Below are positions 19,701 to 26,240 of a stretch of 27,248 nucleotides of DNA, piece by piece. This stretch comes from a virus. Position numbers and translations under genes: made by a program. The notes under the pieces were generated by a model that saw only the letters and a list, made by a program, of their open reading frames with translations, had not been told where the DNA came from and ran no database searches. The stretch spans positions 1-27,248 of the IMG/VR virus record IMGVR_UViG_3300025466_000147; one strand, 5' to 3'. The stretch's first letter is position 1; each line of letters begins with the position of its first letter.

Positions 19701-19762
19701 TGATAGACTTTAGTCCAGTCCTGATTTACTAAAAGATTTGATTGACGTGTGGTTTGTGCCAT
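16754..19762 (-). CDS. 6: Baseplate wedge protein gp6
   Basis: 1002 aa (T4 gp6 is 660 aa). The N-terminus (about 10-115) has the gp6 signature: NQDWTKVYQSFTNADFTSYD, LRNSMINYLQTYYPESFNDF, SSEYLALIDMIAFLGQSLAF, RTDLNARENFIDTAQRRDSI. The C-terminus (about 880-960: LRARFQVVINP, VINAINTYFDINNWDFGESF, YFSELAAYLHTTLVPNIASV) matches the baseplate-J-like end of the family. In T4, gp6 dimers interlock to form the inner ring of the baseplate around gp25 and gp53, and the neighbours here fit that. The extra length is in the middle, which is Asn/Thr/Ser-rich. The ATG at 19762 has AGGU 8 nt upstream; both lie inside a predicted hairpin with a late promoter in its loop. Confidence 0.93.
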   Translation of the reverse strand: MAQTTRQSNLLVNQDWTKVYQSFTNADFTSYDFETLRNSMINYLQTYYPESFNDFLESSEYLALIDMIAFLGQSLAFRTDLNARENFIDTAQRRDSILKLARMLSYNPTRTTSASGLIKFDSISTTESVTDSNGVNLSNTVINWNDVTNDNWLEQFTTVLNSALVTGQAIGKPGNSQVINGVQTDEYSVSLNTNSLPVAPFAVPIQNTTTRFEAVSATTLGQTYIYERDPTALGQFNVLYRNDNNGNGSNNTGFFLYFKQGTLQATNFTIQNAIPNNFVPVTTNNINNTDHWLYSLNVNSSVQTLWAQVPALPGINVVYNQSTNKNLYQVNTLNNDQVNLVFGDGSFANIPQGAFRFYFRTSNGNAYSVTPDDMSSVTVAIPYIDVNSVNQTLTIVASLKYTVTNATATQSLNSIKTYAPQQYYTQNRMITAEDYQIFPLTSFTSIQKIKAVNRISSGVSLYLDTLDPNSSFSSTNIFAADGMISTNSSISSETFSFLTTNDIYSAIYNDIIPIINSTEMSNYYYANYERYTPTHSNITFVQTGNSTSSSYGNLTYNGNVIHVSTGASGNLKYVATGASIQFLTNVHANATTFYSSVTNTVSNTQVYFGMNVPTGSVVKSIIPLFKNDLSGTLITTIATQIAAKVNFGLIYDQVNQQWTNIKPADIGTSTNWLLKFTYNAGLYNVQSRNLSYVFASAAETNFYFDPAVKVYDSRLGSTIQDLIKILKINPVLNTSIPIGQDVIWNIYNVHTEADGYVNPKQVYVSSPETQMTGVPDNPDLYSIVANTAVSRSGLYFQYKHNSPGKNRIDPTSVNLIDLYILTAEYAISYLNWLRDLTGTISEPVPPTSSSLEIAYSKLDDYKATSDSLIYNPAKFKPLFGAKADANLRARFQVVINPAVSITANEVKTQVINAINTYFDINNWDFGESFYFSELAAYLHTTLVPNIASVLIVPANDNLVFGNYFQINAEPWEIITSAATVDNVDIISAVTAAQLNLGTTLIS

Positions 19763-19804
19763 ATTATTTTACCTATATCAAGTATTTATCGGTTAAAATA
19801 ATAT
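19761..19804 (-). promoter_or_regulatory. Hairpin that hides the gp6 ribosome binding site in read-through mRNA
   Basis: In mRNA sense, AUAUUAUUUUAACC (19804-19791) pairs with GGUAAAAUAAUAU (19773-19761), giving 13 bp with one bulged A and a 17-nt loop. The 3' arm contains the GGU of the Shine-Dalgarno and the AU of the gp6 AUG. The loop contains the late promoter (19789-19783) and its expected start (about 19777). A transcript entering from gp25 can fold; one started in the loop lacks the 5' arm and cannot. There is no U-tract after the stem, so it is not an ordinary terminator. Confidence 0.75.
19782..19789 (-). promoter_or_regulatory. Late promoter (ATAAATAC) before gp6
   Basis: The minus strand reads CCG-ATAAATAC-TTG. 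It lies in the 48-bp gap between gp25 and gp6. The expected +1 is near 19777, giving a 15-nt leader that keeps AGGU and the ATG but lacks the 5' arm of the surrounding hairpin. Confidence 0.75.
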
Positions 19805-19810
19805 GTGTAG

Positions 19811-20188
19811 TTAATTTGTAGTTAATGAGCTGGCATTGCGATTAAAATTTAGCAGTAGGGTATCTGCTTGATTACTAGGTACGTAAGACAAGGAAATTTC
19901 TATTTGTATGCCGTTGGTTTGTTCAACCACAGATATGTTAATAACTTGTAATCTAGGGTCGTATTTAACAATACGCTTGATATCATTGGTAATAATGTCA
20001 CGGGTAGTTTCGTTTAATGGCTCAAATAATTGGTCCCAAATAATAGTGCCAAATCCAGGTTGCATTAGTTTACTACCTTTTCGTATATTAAAGTAGTTAA
20101 TTAGGTCTTGTTTGGCTAAAGCATAGTCCGTAAGGCTATACTTTTTTTTATTAACTAGTGTAGAGAATCCGCGATATATAATGGTCAT
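19811..20188 (-). CDS. 25: Baseplate wedge protein gp25
   Basis: 125 aa, close to T4 gp25 (132 aa). It matches the GPW/gp25 family: a short N-terminal strand (IIYRGFSTLV), then DYALAKQDLINYFNIRKGSK (21-40), the conserved PGFGTIIWDQLFEPLNE (44-60), TTRDIITNDIKRIVKYDPRL (61-80) and a C-terminal beta pair (VINISVVEQ, IQIEISLSYV). In T4, gp25 forms the inner wedge core with gp6 and gp53 and is related to the sheath-initiator GpW/TssE proteins of contractile systems. The ATG follows a late-promoter motif by 4 nt and no Shine-Dalgarno is visible. The 5' end lies 7 nt after the stop of the preceding gene. Confidence 0.93.
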   Translation of the reverse strand: MTIIYRGFSTLVNKKKYSLTDYALAKQDLINYFNIRKGSKLMQPGFGTIIWDQLFEPLNETTRDIITNDIKRIVKYDPRLQVINISVVEQTNGIQIEISLSYVPSNQADTLLLNFNRNASSLTTN

Positions 20189-20191
20189 ATT

Positions 20192-20199
20192 GTATTTAT
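20192..20199 (-). promoter_or_regulatory. Late promoter (ATAAATAC) abutting gp25
   Basis: The minus strand reads CA-ATAAATAC-AAT-ATG, and the motif overlaps the TAA stop of the preceding 220-aa gene. The expected +1 (six bases after the ATAAATA core) falls at 20187, within one base of the A of the ATG, so the mRNA would be leaderless or nearly so. Confidence 0.65.
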
Positions 20200-20858
20200 T
20201 GGCTTAAAACTACTACCGTGTAACGTCCGCTGTTATAGCTGTTTATACCAGATCCTATGTTGTTATATCTCCAGGCCCATGCACCTGTGCCGGTTGGATC
20301 GCTAATAGTTGGTCCTGCACCAACGCCTAACGTCCATGCTACATACATCATACCGGCTACTACATCAGCAGTATCACCGGCAAGTATTGTGCCTACATCA
20401 ACCGCAGTTAGATAAATGTCAACTAGTCGCTGATATGCTAAGTGCTCTTGTGCAGTTGCGGTAGATAAAAAATTATTTAAGCTGGTGATGTTATAAAAAT
20501 AATTTTGATAAGCATTAATACCAGTATTAATAGTAATAGGTTGCCAACTGTGAACATAATTTACACAATCTGTTCCATATTCTGTGTTGGACCCGGTGGC
20601 TAATAATCCATAGGCTTCTAATACCTGTGTTGTAAATTGATATCTGCCCAATTTATTGTTACTACCAATAAGTTTATAGTCCCAACTGCTTAAATCATAA
20701 GCAATCTGTGCCTGCAGGTTACGTAATTGTACAGAACTCAGTGCGCCAATATTGGCCCAAGCTGGGGGTTTAGGAGGTAAGTCGGCACGACCTAACCAGC
20801 TGACTGGCAATGGGTTTGTAATCGGTATTCCGGCTGCTGATTGAATTCCTGCGTCCAT
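20196..20858 (-). CDS. Putative tail-associated peptidoglycan hydrolase (transglycosylase-like motif)
   Basis: 220 aa. Residues about 42-86 hold SSVQLRNLQAQIAYDLSSWD, YKLIGSNN and KLGRYQFTTQVLEAYG. The G-(R/K)-YQF block after a Y.LIG..N segment resembles the transglycosylase/lysozyme-like motif in which GRYQF follows a catalytic Glu. Here no Glu is at the expected place; Asp55 is nearest. The C-terminus (about 168-212: GMMYVAWTLGVGAG, WAWRYNNIGSGINSYNSGRY) also fits such hydrolases. It lies directly after gp5, which lacks the lysozyme domain that T4 gp5 has, so this may supply cell-wall cleavage as a separate protein (inference). AGGT about 9 nt before the ATG, at the end of gp5, supports the start. 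There is no signal peptide, as expected for a virion part. Confidence 0.6.
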   Translation of the reverse strand: MDAGIQSAAGIPITNPLPVSWLGRADLPPKPPAWANIGALSSVQLRNLQAQIAYDLSSWDYKLIGSNNKLGRYQFTTQVLEAYGLLATGSNTEYGTDCVNYVHSWQPITINTGINAYQNYFYNITSLNNFLSTATAQEHLAYQRLVDIYLTAVDVGTILAGDTADVVAGMMYVAWTLGVGAGPTISDPTGTGAWAWRYNNIGSGINSYNSGRYTVVVLSQ

Positions 20859-20862
20859 TATC

Positions 20863-22389
20863 TTAACCTAAAAGTTTTCCAGCAACACCGGCACCAATAC
20901 TTAATGCTCCGCCAACTAGTCCCGCAGTTCCGCTGGCTTTGGCTGGTGCCGGTCTGAGCCCAGTTCCGGGATCAATCCAAGGTTCGTGGGCCGGAACTAC
21001 TGTACAAATACTTCTAACAGCACCCGGAGTATATACCCAACTTGTGCCGGCAAACATAACGTCGGGTAACGATATTCCAGTTTCTGGCAATGGTGGCATG
21101 GGTGGTATTGGTGCGTAAGGGTTATTTAGATTGACTAATGCGCCAGACAAATACGCTGGGCCAACTGCGCTTAATTTTAATGCGGCACCTGCTCCTACGT
21201 TTACTGCGCCATCGGCGCTTAAAGTTAACATACCAATTGTGCTCATCGAACACGCTACTTCTGCACTAATTGCCACAGATGTTAAAGATTTTATTGTTAC
21301 GCCCATTTCGCCATTGATATGAACTGCTCCGCCAGAGTTAATATTGACTTGACTGTCGCTATGAAAATTTAATGCTCCCTCTGATCGAACATTGAATCCA
21401 GCAATGCCAAACATGTTAATACTGCCATCACTACTAAATTCTAGCCATTGGTTGCCTGACGCACTGGCAATATACAATACTCCCTTGCCGCCTTTTTCTG
21501 TTTTGTCAGCAACGTCATTCATTAAGATCTGGTGGCCACCGGCTGTACGTAATCTAATTAGTTGATCGTTACCGTCTTTATCACCATCGTCCATGACAAA
21601 ACTATGTCCGCCTACACGACCAATAACTGTTTGACTAGAATTAACATTTTTTGCGCCTGGCGCTTGTGGTGTATTTGTGGCGCTACGACCCGGTGTACTA
21701 ATACCATATACATTGCTAGGCACTTCGCGTAGACTACTTGAACTTATTGCGCCGCGTACAGGATCACGATCTAGACCTTGTATAACATAACGCATTGACT
21801 GTACAGGATGTGCATACCGAGGTGTATTTTGTATACCATCGGCATTAAATGCTGTACCTTCTCCTGTGCTGTATTCAACTACCGGCAGTAAACTATCTGA
21901 ACTAGCATATGAAGATAACGGGCCAGAACTAACTGGATCTATTTCAGTCTTTGATTGTCCGCCGATGTTACGAGCATTACCTGGTACCATATGATGACTA
22001 GGACTATCGTATATGCAGGCAAACCAATAACCGCGATTACGATCACCTGCTGCAAAAGTTACCAACACTTTATTACCTACATCTGGCGGAACACACCACA
22101 TACCATAACTCATGCCGCTGCTAAATGCACCCGGGGTATCGGTTTGTGTATCTGTGCCAAATGTTGTTCCGTAGAAGGGACTAGCGTAACTAACTACAAT
22201 TTGGCTGTCCGGATCTGTTTGTAGTCCGCCCCAATCTGGGATGTAAACTTGTAATTGCCCCATACGAGTGCTTTGTACATGTGCTGTTACGATCGCTTCG
22301 TACGGTCCTGGGTCTACTGTATAACCAGACTTACCATCAGCTTTTGCAGCTGGATTGGCGCCTGTTCTTTGTATTTGATTATCTGCCAT
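20863..22389 (-). CDS. 5: Baseplate spike protein gp5 (OB-fold and beta-helix, no lysozyme domain)
   Basis: 508 aa (T4 gp5 is 575 aa). Residues about 28-137 are the gp5/VgrG-type OB-fold: PYEAIVTAHVQSTRMGQLQV, YIPDWGG, GMWCVPPDVGNKVLVTFAAG, RGYWFACIYD. Residues about 255-315 (GHSFVMDDGDKDGNDQLIRL, RTAGGHQILMND, LYIASASGN) lead into a beta-helix of repeating short strands (about 318-423: WLEFSSDGSINMFG, VNINSGGAVHING, AVNVGAGAALKLSA). A Pro-rich stretch (425-435) and a Gly/Ala-rich, mildly hydrophobic tail (about 486-508) follow. The 120 residues between OB-fold and helix show no lysozyme motif. The protein is the trimeric cell-puncturing spike below the hub. AAGGA lies 11 nt before the ATG, inside the 14-bp gap after the hub gene. 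Confidence 0.9.
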   Translation of the reverse strand: MADNQIQRTGANPAAKADGKSGYTVDPGPYEAIVTAHVQSTRMGQLQVYIPDWGGLQTDPDSQIVVSYASPFYGTTFGTDTQTDTPGAFSSGMSYGMWCVPPDVGNKVLVTFAAGDRNRGYWFACIYDSPSHHMVPGNARNIGGQSKTEIDPVSSGPLSSYASSDSLLPVVEYSTGEGTAFNADGIQNTPRYAHPVQSMRYVIQGLDRDPVRGAISSSSLREVPSNVYGISTPGRSATNTPQAPGAKNVNSSQTVIGRVGGHSFVMDDGDKDGNDQLIRLRTAGGHQILMNDVADKTEKGGKGVLYIASASGNQWLEFSSDGSINMFGIAGFNVRSEGALNFHSDSQVNINSGGAVHINGEMGVTIKSLTSVAISAEVACSMSTIGMLTLSADGAVNVGAGAALKLSAVGPAYLSGALVNLNNPYAPIPPMPPLPETGISLPDVMFAGTSWVYTPGAVRSICTVVPAHEPWIDPGTGLRPAPAKASGTAGLVGGALSIGAGVAGKLLG

Positions 22390-22403
22390 TTATTGAAAAG
22401 TCC

Positions 22404-24815
22404 TTATTGTCGTGCTTGAACACCGTTGGGCAATGCGTTGGTACTCAATGGTTGTGCATATTGAGGAATAGCAACAGGTTGTGCCGCAGGCATATTAAAT
22501 GTACCAGCATTAACTGATGTTCCTTGTACTGTTGCTATAGTTGGCGATTCACTTGCCGGAGTCGATGTGCTGGTCGAACCCGCCGGAATTGGTTGTGTAT
22601 TATTGTTTGTTGAATTTTGATTATCTTGTGATTTTTTAACTGCGCTACCATCTGCGGCTGTTGCGGCTGCAGAATTTGTAACATAATCGCTGTTCATAAT
22701 TCTTACTAATTTAAGAGTCTGTTCAAACTTACCGGACTGAAACGTATTTTTAATTTGTAGGATTTTATACTGTCCGCTAAACAAACTACGATAAGTGTTA
22801 GGTTGAGGGAACGCTAGTCCCTGATTGGTCCAGTCAGTATCAATATCTAGCGGAGTATTGATAGTCAATGATGCTACTAAAGCACCAGTATCCATTCTGA
22901 TGTGACCGTATTTTGACGCAAAACTGTTTTGACTAAAGGACATCCAGTTATTGTAGTCTGAGTTTCCATTTGGGCTAGGGACGTAGAGCCAGTCATCTTG
23001 TTTAATTAAGGTTGGATCTCCAACAATTTGTAAATCAACTGTTAACATATCCCCCGATGGTTTACTATAAAGACTACGCATCATGTTAGCAGTTGTTTGC
23101 GCTGCCGGGTTATCGGTGATATTCATACCGATGTTGTCACGTTGATCATTGACAATTGACTTGTATCTTAACGGGGTTAAATTTGGAATTGCTGTCGAAC
23201 CAAAGATTCCCGAAGATGCCAATAACTGTGGACTCAGTAAAATAGTTCCGCTATTAGCTAATAATCCATCAACTCCTGTACTAGGACTTGTTTGACTAGC
23301 AGCATATTGGTTAGGATATGTCATAACCGCAGTATACCAGGTTGTATCAAAATTTATTTTAAGATCTAGTATGTCAATATTTTTACCGGTGTACAAATAG
23401 TTATAGGCTTTGAGCGTTGCTGGACGACTATCTGACAATAACGGAGCAGCTGGGTGGTTGGCATCATAGACCGCATATTGATGTATACGATAGGCAAATG
23501 CGACTGGATAATTATTTCTTACGTTATCAAATACTCCATTGGTCACTGTTCCTGCGCTGTCGGCACCGGCAAATGTTGTTTGGCAAGTAGTTTTAAAAGT
23601 ATTCAATACCTGCGTCAGTGTAGTTTGTGTTTTTTGCTCGCTTGCTGTTTGTAGGTCAAGTCCTAATTGATTAATTAGATAATCAGATTGTATCAATACA
23701 CGATTAATAACATCAGTAATTTGCGTACCTGCAGGAATGCTAAAACTTCCCTGGCTAGCATCAATACTAATACCCTTAGGATTAGTTTTTCCTAGGCTTA
23801 GTTGTTTGTCATAGACAATTTTACTTTGACGAATAGCAGAATCAATATCAAATGAAATTGTATCGGCATATTGTTGTTTTCCATCAAGAACTTCAAGTTG
23901 CCAAAATGCGTTCAACGCACTTGCCAAGGCATCAAAGAATCCACCAACGGTTCCGGCTACAATAGGTAAGTTCTTGGGTACTGTAGAATGCTCGGGTCTA
24001 TAACTTTGATGTCCAAGTGCATAATAATTAATTTTATATTCGGCGCCCTTATTAGTTACATTAACTTTTACACCAGTAAATCTAATAGGAAAGCGTTTTC
24101 TATAAAGAGCTGTTGTACTTGCGGGCAACGGATTACCCGAATCATCATATCCAGTAAAATCTAACTGTAACATATATGGTTGTTGCAAATAGTTATATCC
24201 CGGAGTGTTAATAAATGATGCCTGCACTAAACTATCAATAAATGTTACACCATATGGTTCTAATATAGTCAGGGCTCCATCAATCATGTTACTGCTTTTA
24301 CTTGATGAGTTAAGACCAACCACTGTGTTAAATTCAACATCTTGAATATTGTAATTTAAACCAAACTGTGTAGGTAGTCGTCGACCAGGAAATAGTCCAG
24401 AATCCTCAGCTACTACATAACTAGTTGGGCCCAGTGGATATGCTAGTGCTGTACCAGCATCTGCTCCTGATATTAAATTATTATAATCATTAACATCTAG
24501 CCACCAAAGACTCCATGCATAGGTCCAACTAGCAAACTCATGCATAGGATTAGGAATTTCCTGTGTAGCCATTGGTGTTTTTATACTATTAACAACTGCT
24601 TGAATATTATTGTTGTTGTTAGATCCGCCATTGCCGCCGGTTGGGTTAAATCCATTAATAGGAATATTTTGTAAATTTTGAACTGGTTGGAGGTTTAATT
24701 GTGCCATTGCCTGTTGCGGGGTTAGGCCAGATTGAATTAATGCATTGTATTGTGCTTCTTGCTCGGCTGTAAACCCGCCGGTGTCTGTGCTAGAAATAAC
24801 TGTTGGGTCAGCCAT
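22404..24815 (-). CDS. Baseplate hub protein, gp27-like (803 aa)
   Basis: It lies between gp53 and gp5, where marine T4-like phages place a large hub protein. The N-terminus is a helical peptide (15-45: FTAEQEAQYNALIQSGLTPQ) and a Gly/Asn linker (57-70). The domain from about 88 has FASWTYAWSLWWLDVNDYN, then LTILEPYGVTFIDSLVQASF (182-201) and PYMLQLDFTGYDDSGNPL (213-230), a pattern seen in hub proteins that bind the tail tube. Residues about 350-375 (SFSIPAGTQITDVINRVLIQ) and the C-terminal FSGQYKILQIKNTFQSGKFE, QTLKLVRIMNSD (about 680-710) resemble gp27/VgrG-type hub folds. The last 90 residues are Gln/Ser/Thr/Pro-rich and probably disordered. T4 gp27 is 391 aa, so this is about twice as long. 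GGGA lies about 10 nt before the ATG, 4 nt after the stop of gp53. Confidence 0.72.
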   Translation of the reverse strand: MADPTVISSTDTGGFTAEQEAQYNALIQSGLTPQQAMAQLNLQPVQNLQNIPINGFNPTGGNGGSNNNNNIQAVVNSIKTPMATQEIPNPMHEFASWTYAWSLWWLDVNDYNNLISGADAGTALAYPLGPTSYVVAEDSGLFPGRRLPTQFGLNYNIQDVEFNTVVGLNSSSKSSNMIDGALTILEPYGVTFIDSLVQASFINTPGYNYLQQPYMLQLDFTGYDDSGNPLPASTTALYRKRFPIRFTGVKVNVTNKGAEYKINYYALGHQSYRPEHSTVPKNLPIVAGTVGGFFDALASALNAFWQLEVLDGKQQYADTISFDIDSAIRQSKIVYDKQLSLGKTNPKGISIDASQGSFSIPAGTQITDVINRVLIQSDYLINQLGLDLQTASEQKTQTTLTQVLNTFKTTCQTTFAGADSAGTVTNGVFDNVRNNYPVAFAYRIHQYAVYDANHPAAPLLSDSRPATLKAYNYLYTGKNIDILDLKINFDTTWYTAVMTYPNQYAASQTSPSTGVDGLLANSGTILLSPQLLASSGIFGSTAIPNLTPLRYKSIVNDQRDNIGMNITDNPAAQTTANMMRSLYSKPSGDMLTVDLQIVGDPTLIKQDDWLYVPSPNGNSDYNNWMSFSQNSFASKYGHIRMDTGALVASLTINTPLDIDTDWTNQGLAFPQPNTYRSLFSGQYKILQIKNTFQSGKFEQTLKLVRIMNSDYVTNSAAATAADGSAVKKSQDNQNSTNNNTQPIPAGSTSTSTPASESPTIATVQGTSVNAGTFNMPAAQPVAIPQYAQPLSTNALPNGVQARQ

Positions 24816-24819
24816 GCTG

Positions 24820-25122
24820 TTATAGTCCCAGTGCTTTTTGAACTACTGCTTTAGTTGGAATGTAGATAATATTAGGTGCAACAAAATTGAATATTGGGTC
24901 TATTAAGGCATTAGGATTACGAACAGCAAACACCCACCATAGGTTAGTGTCTTGATATAAATCATATGCCAATAAATCTGGGCGTAGATTATACGGCGGG
25001 TCGATTTGATAAAGGGCATCTGTTACATCTGCAGGAATAGTTTTTGAATTCCAAATATCTAAAAATTGACCCCATTGTGGTGTTCCGTGATATGGACTTG
25101 ATGTTGCATAAGAAGTTGACAT
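24820..25122 (-). CDS. 53: Baseplate wedge protein gp53
   Basis: 100 aa, about half the length of T4 gp53 (196 aa). Residues about 25-90 hold the family core: NSKTIPADVTDALYQIDPPY, NLRPDLLAYDLYQDTNLWWV, FAVRNPNALIDPIFNFVAPN, IIYIPT. The YDLY.D..LWWV..VRNPN...DP.F pattern is LysM-like and typical of gp53 and related tail proteins. In T4, gp53 clamps gp6, gp25 and the central hub. The ATG overlaps the TAA stop of the gp48-like gene by one base (TAATG), and GGAGGA, the strongest Shine-Dalgarno in the window, lies 8 nt upstream, so translation is probably coupled. Confidence 0.85.
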   Translation of the reverse strand: MSTSYATSSPYHGTPQWGQFLDIWNSKTIPADVTDALYQIDPPYNLRPDLLAYDLYQDTNLWWVFAVRNPNALIDPIFNFVAPNIIYIPTKAVVQKALGL

Positions 25123-26114
25123 TATAAGAATCCTCCAGCGCCCGGCGAACCGCCGTTAATTGCTGTTTGTGTTGCGCCAAAAGAACTGGCGGTGCCACCC
25201 GATCCTGGTGCGTTAATCAATGCGCCACGAGCAAAGTCGCTAAGGTTAAATCCTTGACTTTGTGCCAGTCTGCTGTAAACTGGTTGTACGGTCAATGATA
25301 TTGTACTAGTTGTCGGTAAGCGTGTACTATTTAATACAGGGCGAGTAACCCCGGGATTATAATTAAGTCCAGGTTCGGGAATATCCATGTAGTCTACCGA
25401 GTCTGGCATAGTATGACTAAAGCTGGTTACAACACAAGGAACACTCGGCAAATAGTATTCGCCATAACCATTTAAGTAAACAATCGGCGGCGGATTACCT
25501 GCCAGTGAATCTCTACCAAAGAACATCTTAGTTAGCGAACGGAAAAAGTAAATTGTAGCCAAAAGATATTGACCTTCATTTACGTTTTGTACGGTAAATT
25601 CTCCATTAATTGAGATTGCACCAACTTCTGAATTTTCATAAAAATATTGTGTATAGTTACTGTGTGTTAATTTTTGTGCGGCATAGTTAGCCGAGTGTTG
25701 AACTGTAACTGTTGGAGTATACGGAAACACCACACCGACGCGGCTTTGACCACCTGACCCAAATAAACTATTAATTCCTTGTACTACCGCCGACGTCGAA
25801 TTATTAGCGACTTCTGTACGTAGCGGACTTAATAAATTATTACTTGGATCATTGTAAAAATAGTTACTATTTGGTGCTAGACTAATCCGTACACGCCAAT
25901 CATAGCTGGCCTGCGGATAATTAACCACAACTTGCGGGCCAACGGTTCTATTGGTATATTGAAACATAGTAGCAACATTTTGACGACTCATCATTGGGTT
26001 TAATCCAACAGAACCCTGGAGGCTGTTGGTTACGCTATTCCAAATTTGATTGCCGAAGCTACCGCTAGGGTTAGTTACCGTTGTTTGTAAAGGCTGATTA
26101 GGTAGTACTGGCAT
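25122..26114 (-). CDS. 48: Baseplate tail-tube cap/initiator protein, gp48-like
   Basis: 330 aa from the ATG at 26114 (T4 gp48 is 364 aa). The N-terminus (1-75) is Asn/Thr/Gln-rich with MSRQNVATMFQYTNRTVGPQ (42-61) and YDWRVRISL. The core (126-200) has VGVVFPYTPTVTVQHSANYA, YFYENSEVGAISINGEFTVQ and GQYLLATIYFFRSLTKMFFG, conserved in marine T4-like gp48 homologues. It ends in a Gly/Ser-rich tail (300-330). In T4, gp48 and gp54 sit above the hub and start tube polymerisation; no separate gp54 is seen here. The ATG has AGGA 6 nt upstream. An in-frame GTG at 26144 would extend it by 10 residues, but it lies upstream of the late promoter and has no Shine-Dalgarno. Confidence 0.8.
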   Translation of the reverse strand: MPVLPNQPLQTTVTNPSGSFGNQIWNSVTNSLQGSVGLNPMMSRQNVATMFQYTNRTVGPQVVVNYPQASYDWRVRISLAPNSNYFYNDPSNNLLSPLRTEVANNSTSAVVQGINSLFGSGGQSRVGVVFPYTPTVTVQHSANYAAQKLTHSNYTQYFYENSEVGAISINGEFTVQNVNEGQYLLATIYFFRSLTKMFFGRDSLAGNPPPIVYLNGYGEYYLPSVPCVVTSFSHTMPDSVDYMDIPEPGLNYNPGVTRPVLNSTRLPTTSTISLTVQPVYSRLAQSQGFNLSDFARGALINAPGSGGTASSFGATQTAINGGSPGAGGFL

Positions 26115-26132
26115 ATAGTTCCTGTTTATACA

Positions 26133-26140
26133 GTATTTAT
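26133..26140 (-). promoter_or_regulatory. Late promoter (ATAAATAC) before gp48
   Basis: The minus strand reads GA-ATAAATAC-TGT, and the expected +1 is near 26128. This leaves a 14-nt leader with AGGA before the ATG at 26114. It is the first late promoter of the minus-strand block and lies back to back with the plus-strand gp55 promoter, about 46 bp away. Confidence 0.75.
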
Positions 26141-26185
26141 TCACTTAAATTAACGGCTAATATAAAGAATAGTTTTTTAAAAAGG

Positions 26186-26215
26186 TTGACCATATGGGGT
26201 TAAATATGTTAGTAT
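26186..26215 (+). promoter_or_regulatory. Host-type (sigma70-like) promoter for gp55
   Basis: TTGACC (26186-26191, 5/6 match to TTGACA) is followed by 18 bp and TAGTAT (26210-26215, 4/6 match to TATAAT), with TGT directly before the -10 (extended -10). An AT-rich stretch lies just upstream. The expected +1 is about 26222, giving a 19-nt leader that contains AAAGGA (26227-26232), 8 nt before the ATG at 26241. Confidence 0.65.
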
Positions 26216-26240
26216 GTGCTAACTTTAAAGGAACCAAAGG

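Noticed and set aside
19761-19804. The gp25-gp6 inverted repeat as a transcription terminator
   Set aside because: The stem is almost all A-U and is followed by AUGGC rather than a U-tract. Its overlap with the Shine-Dalgarno and ATG fits translational control better.
22385-22395. AATAAATG at the gp5 start as a late promoter
   Set aside because: It overlaps the ATG itself, so +1 would fall inside the coding region, and the gene already has a Shine-Dalgarno in the upstream gap.
26115-26144. GTG start at 26144 giving a 340-aa gp48
   Set aside because: It lies upstream of the expected late transcription start (about 26128) and overlaps the promoter. The ATG at 26114 has AGGA at good spacing.
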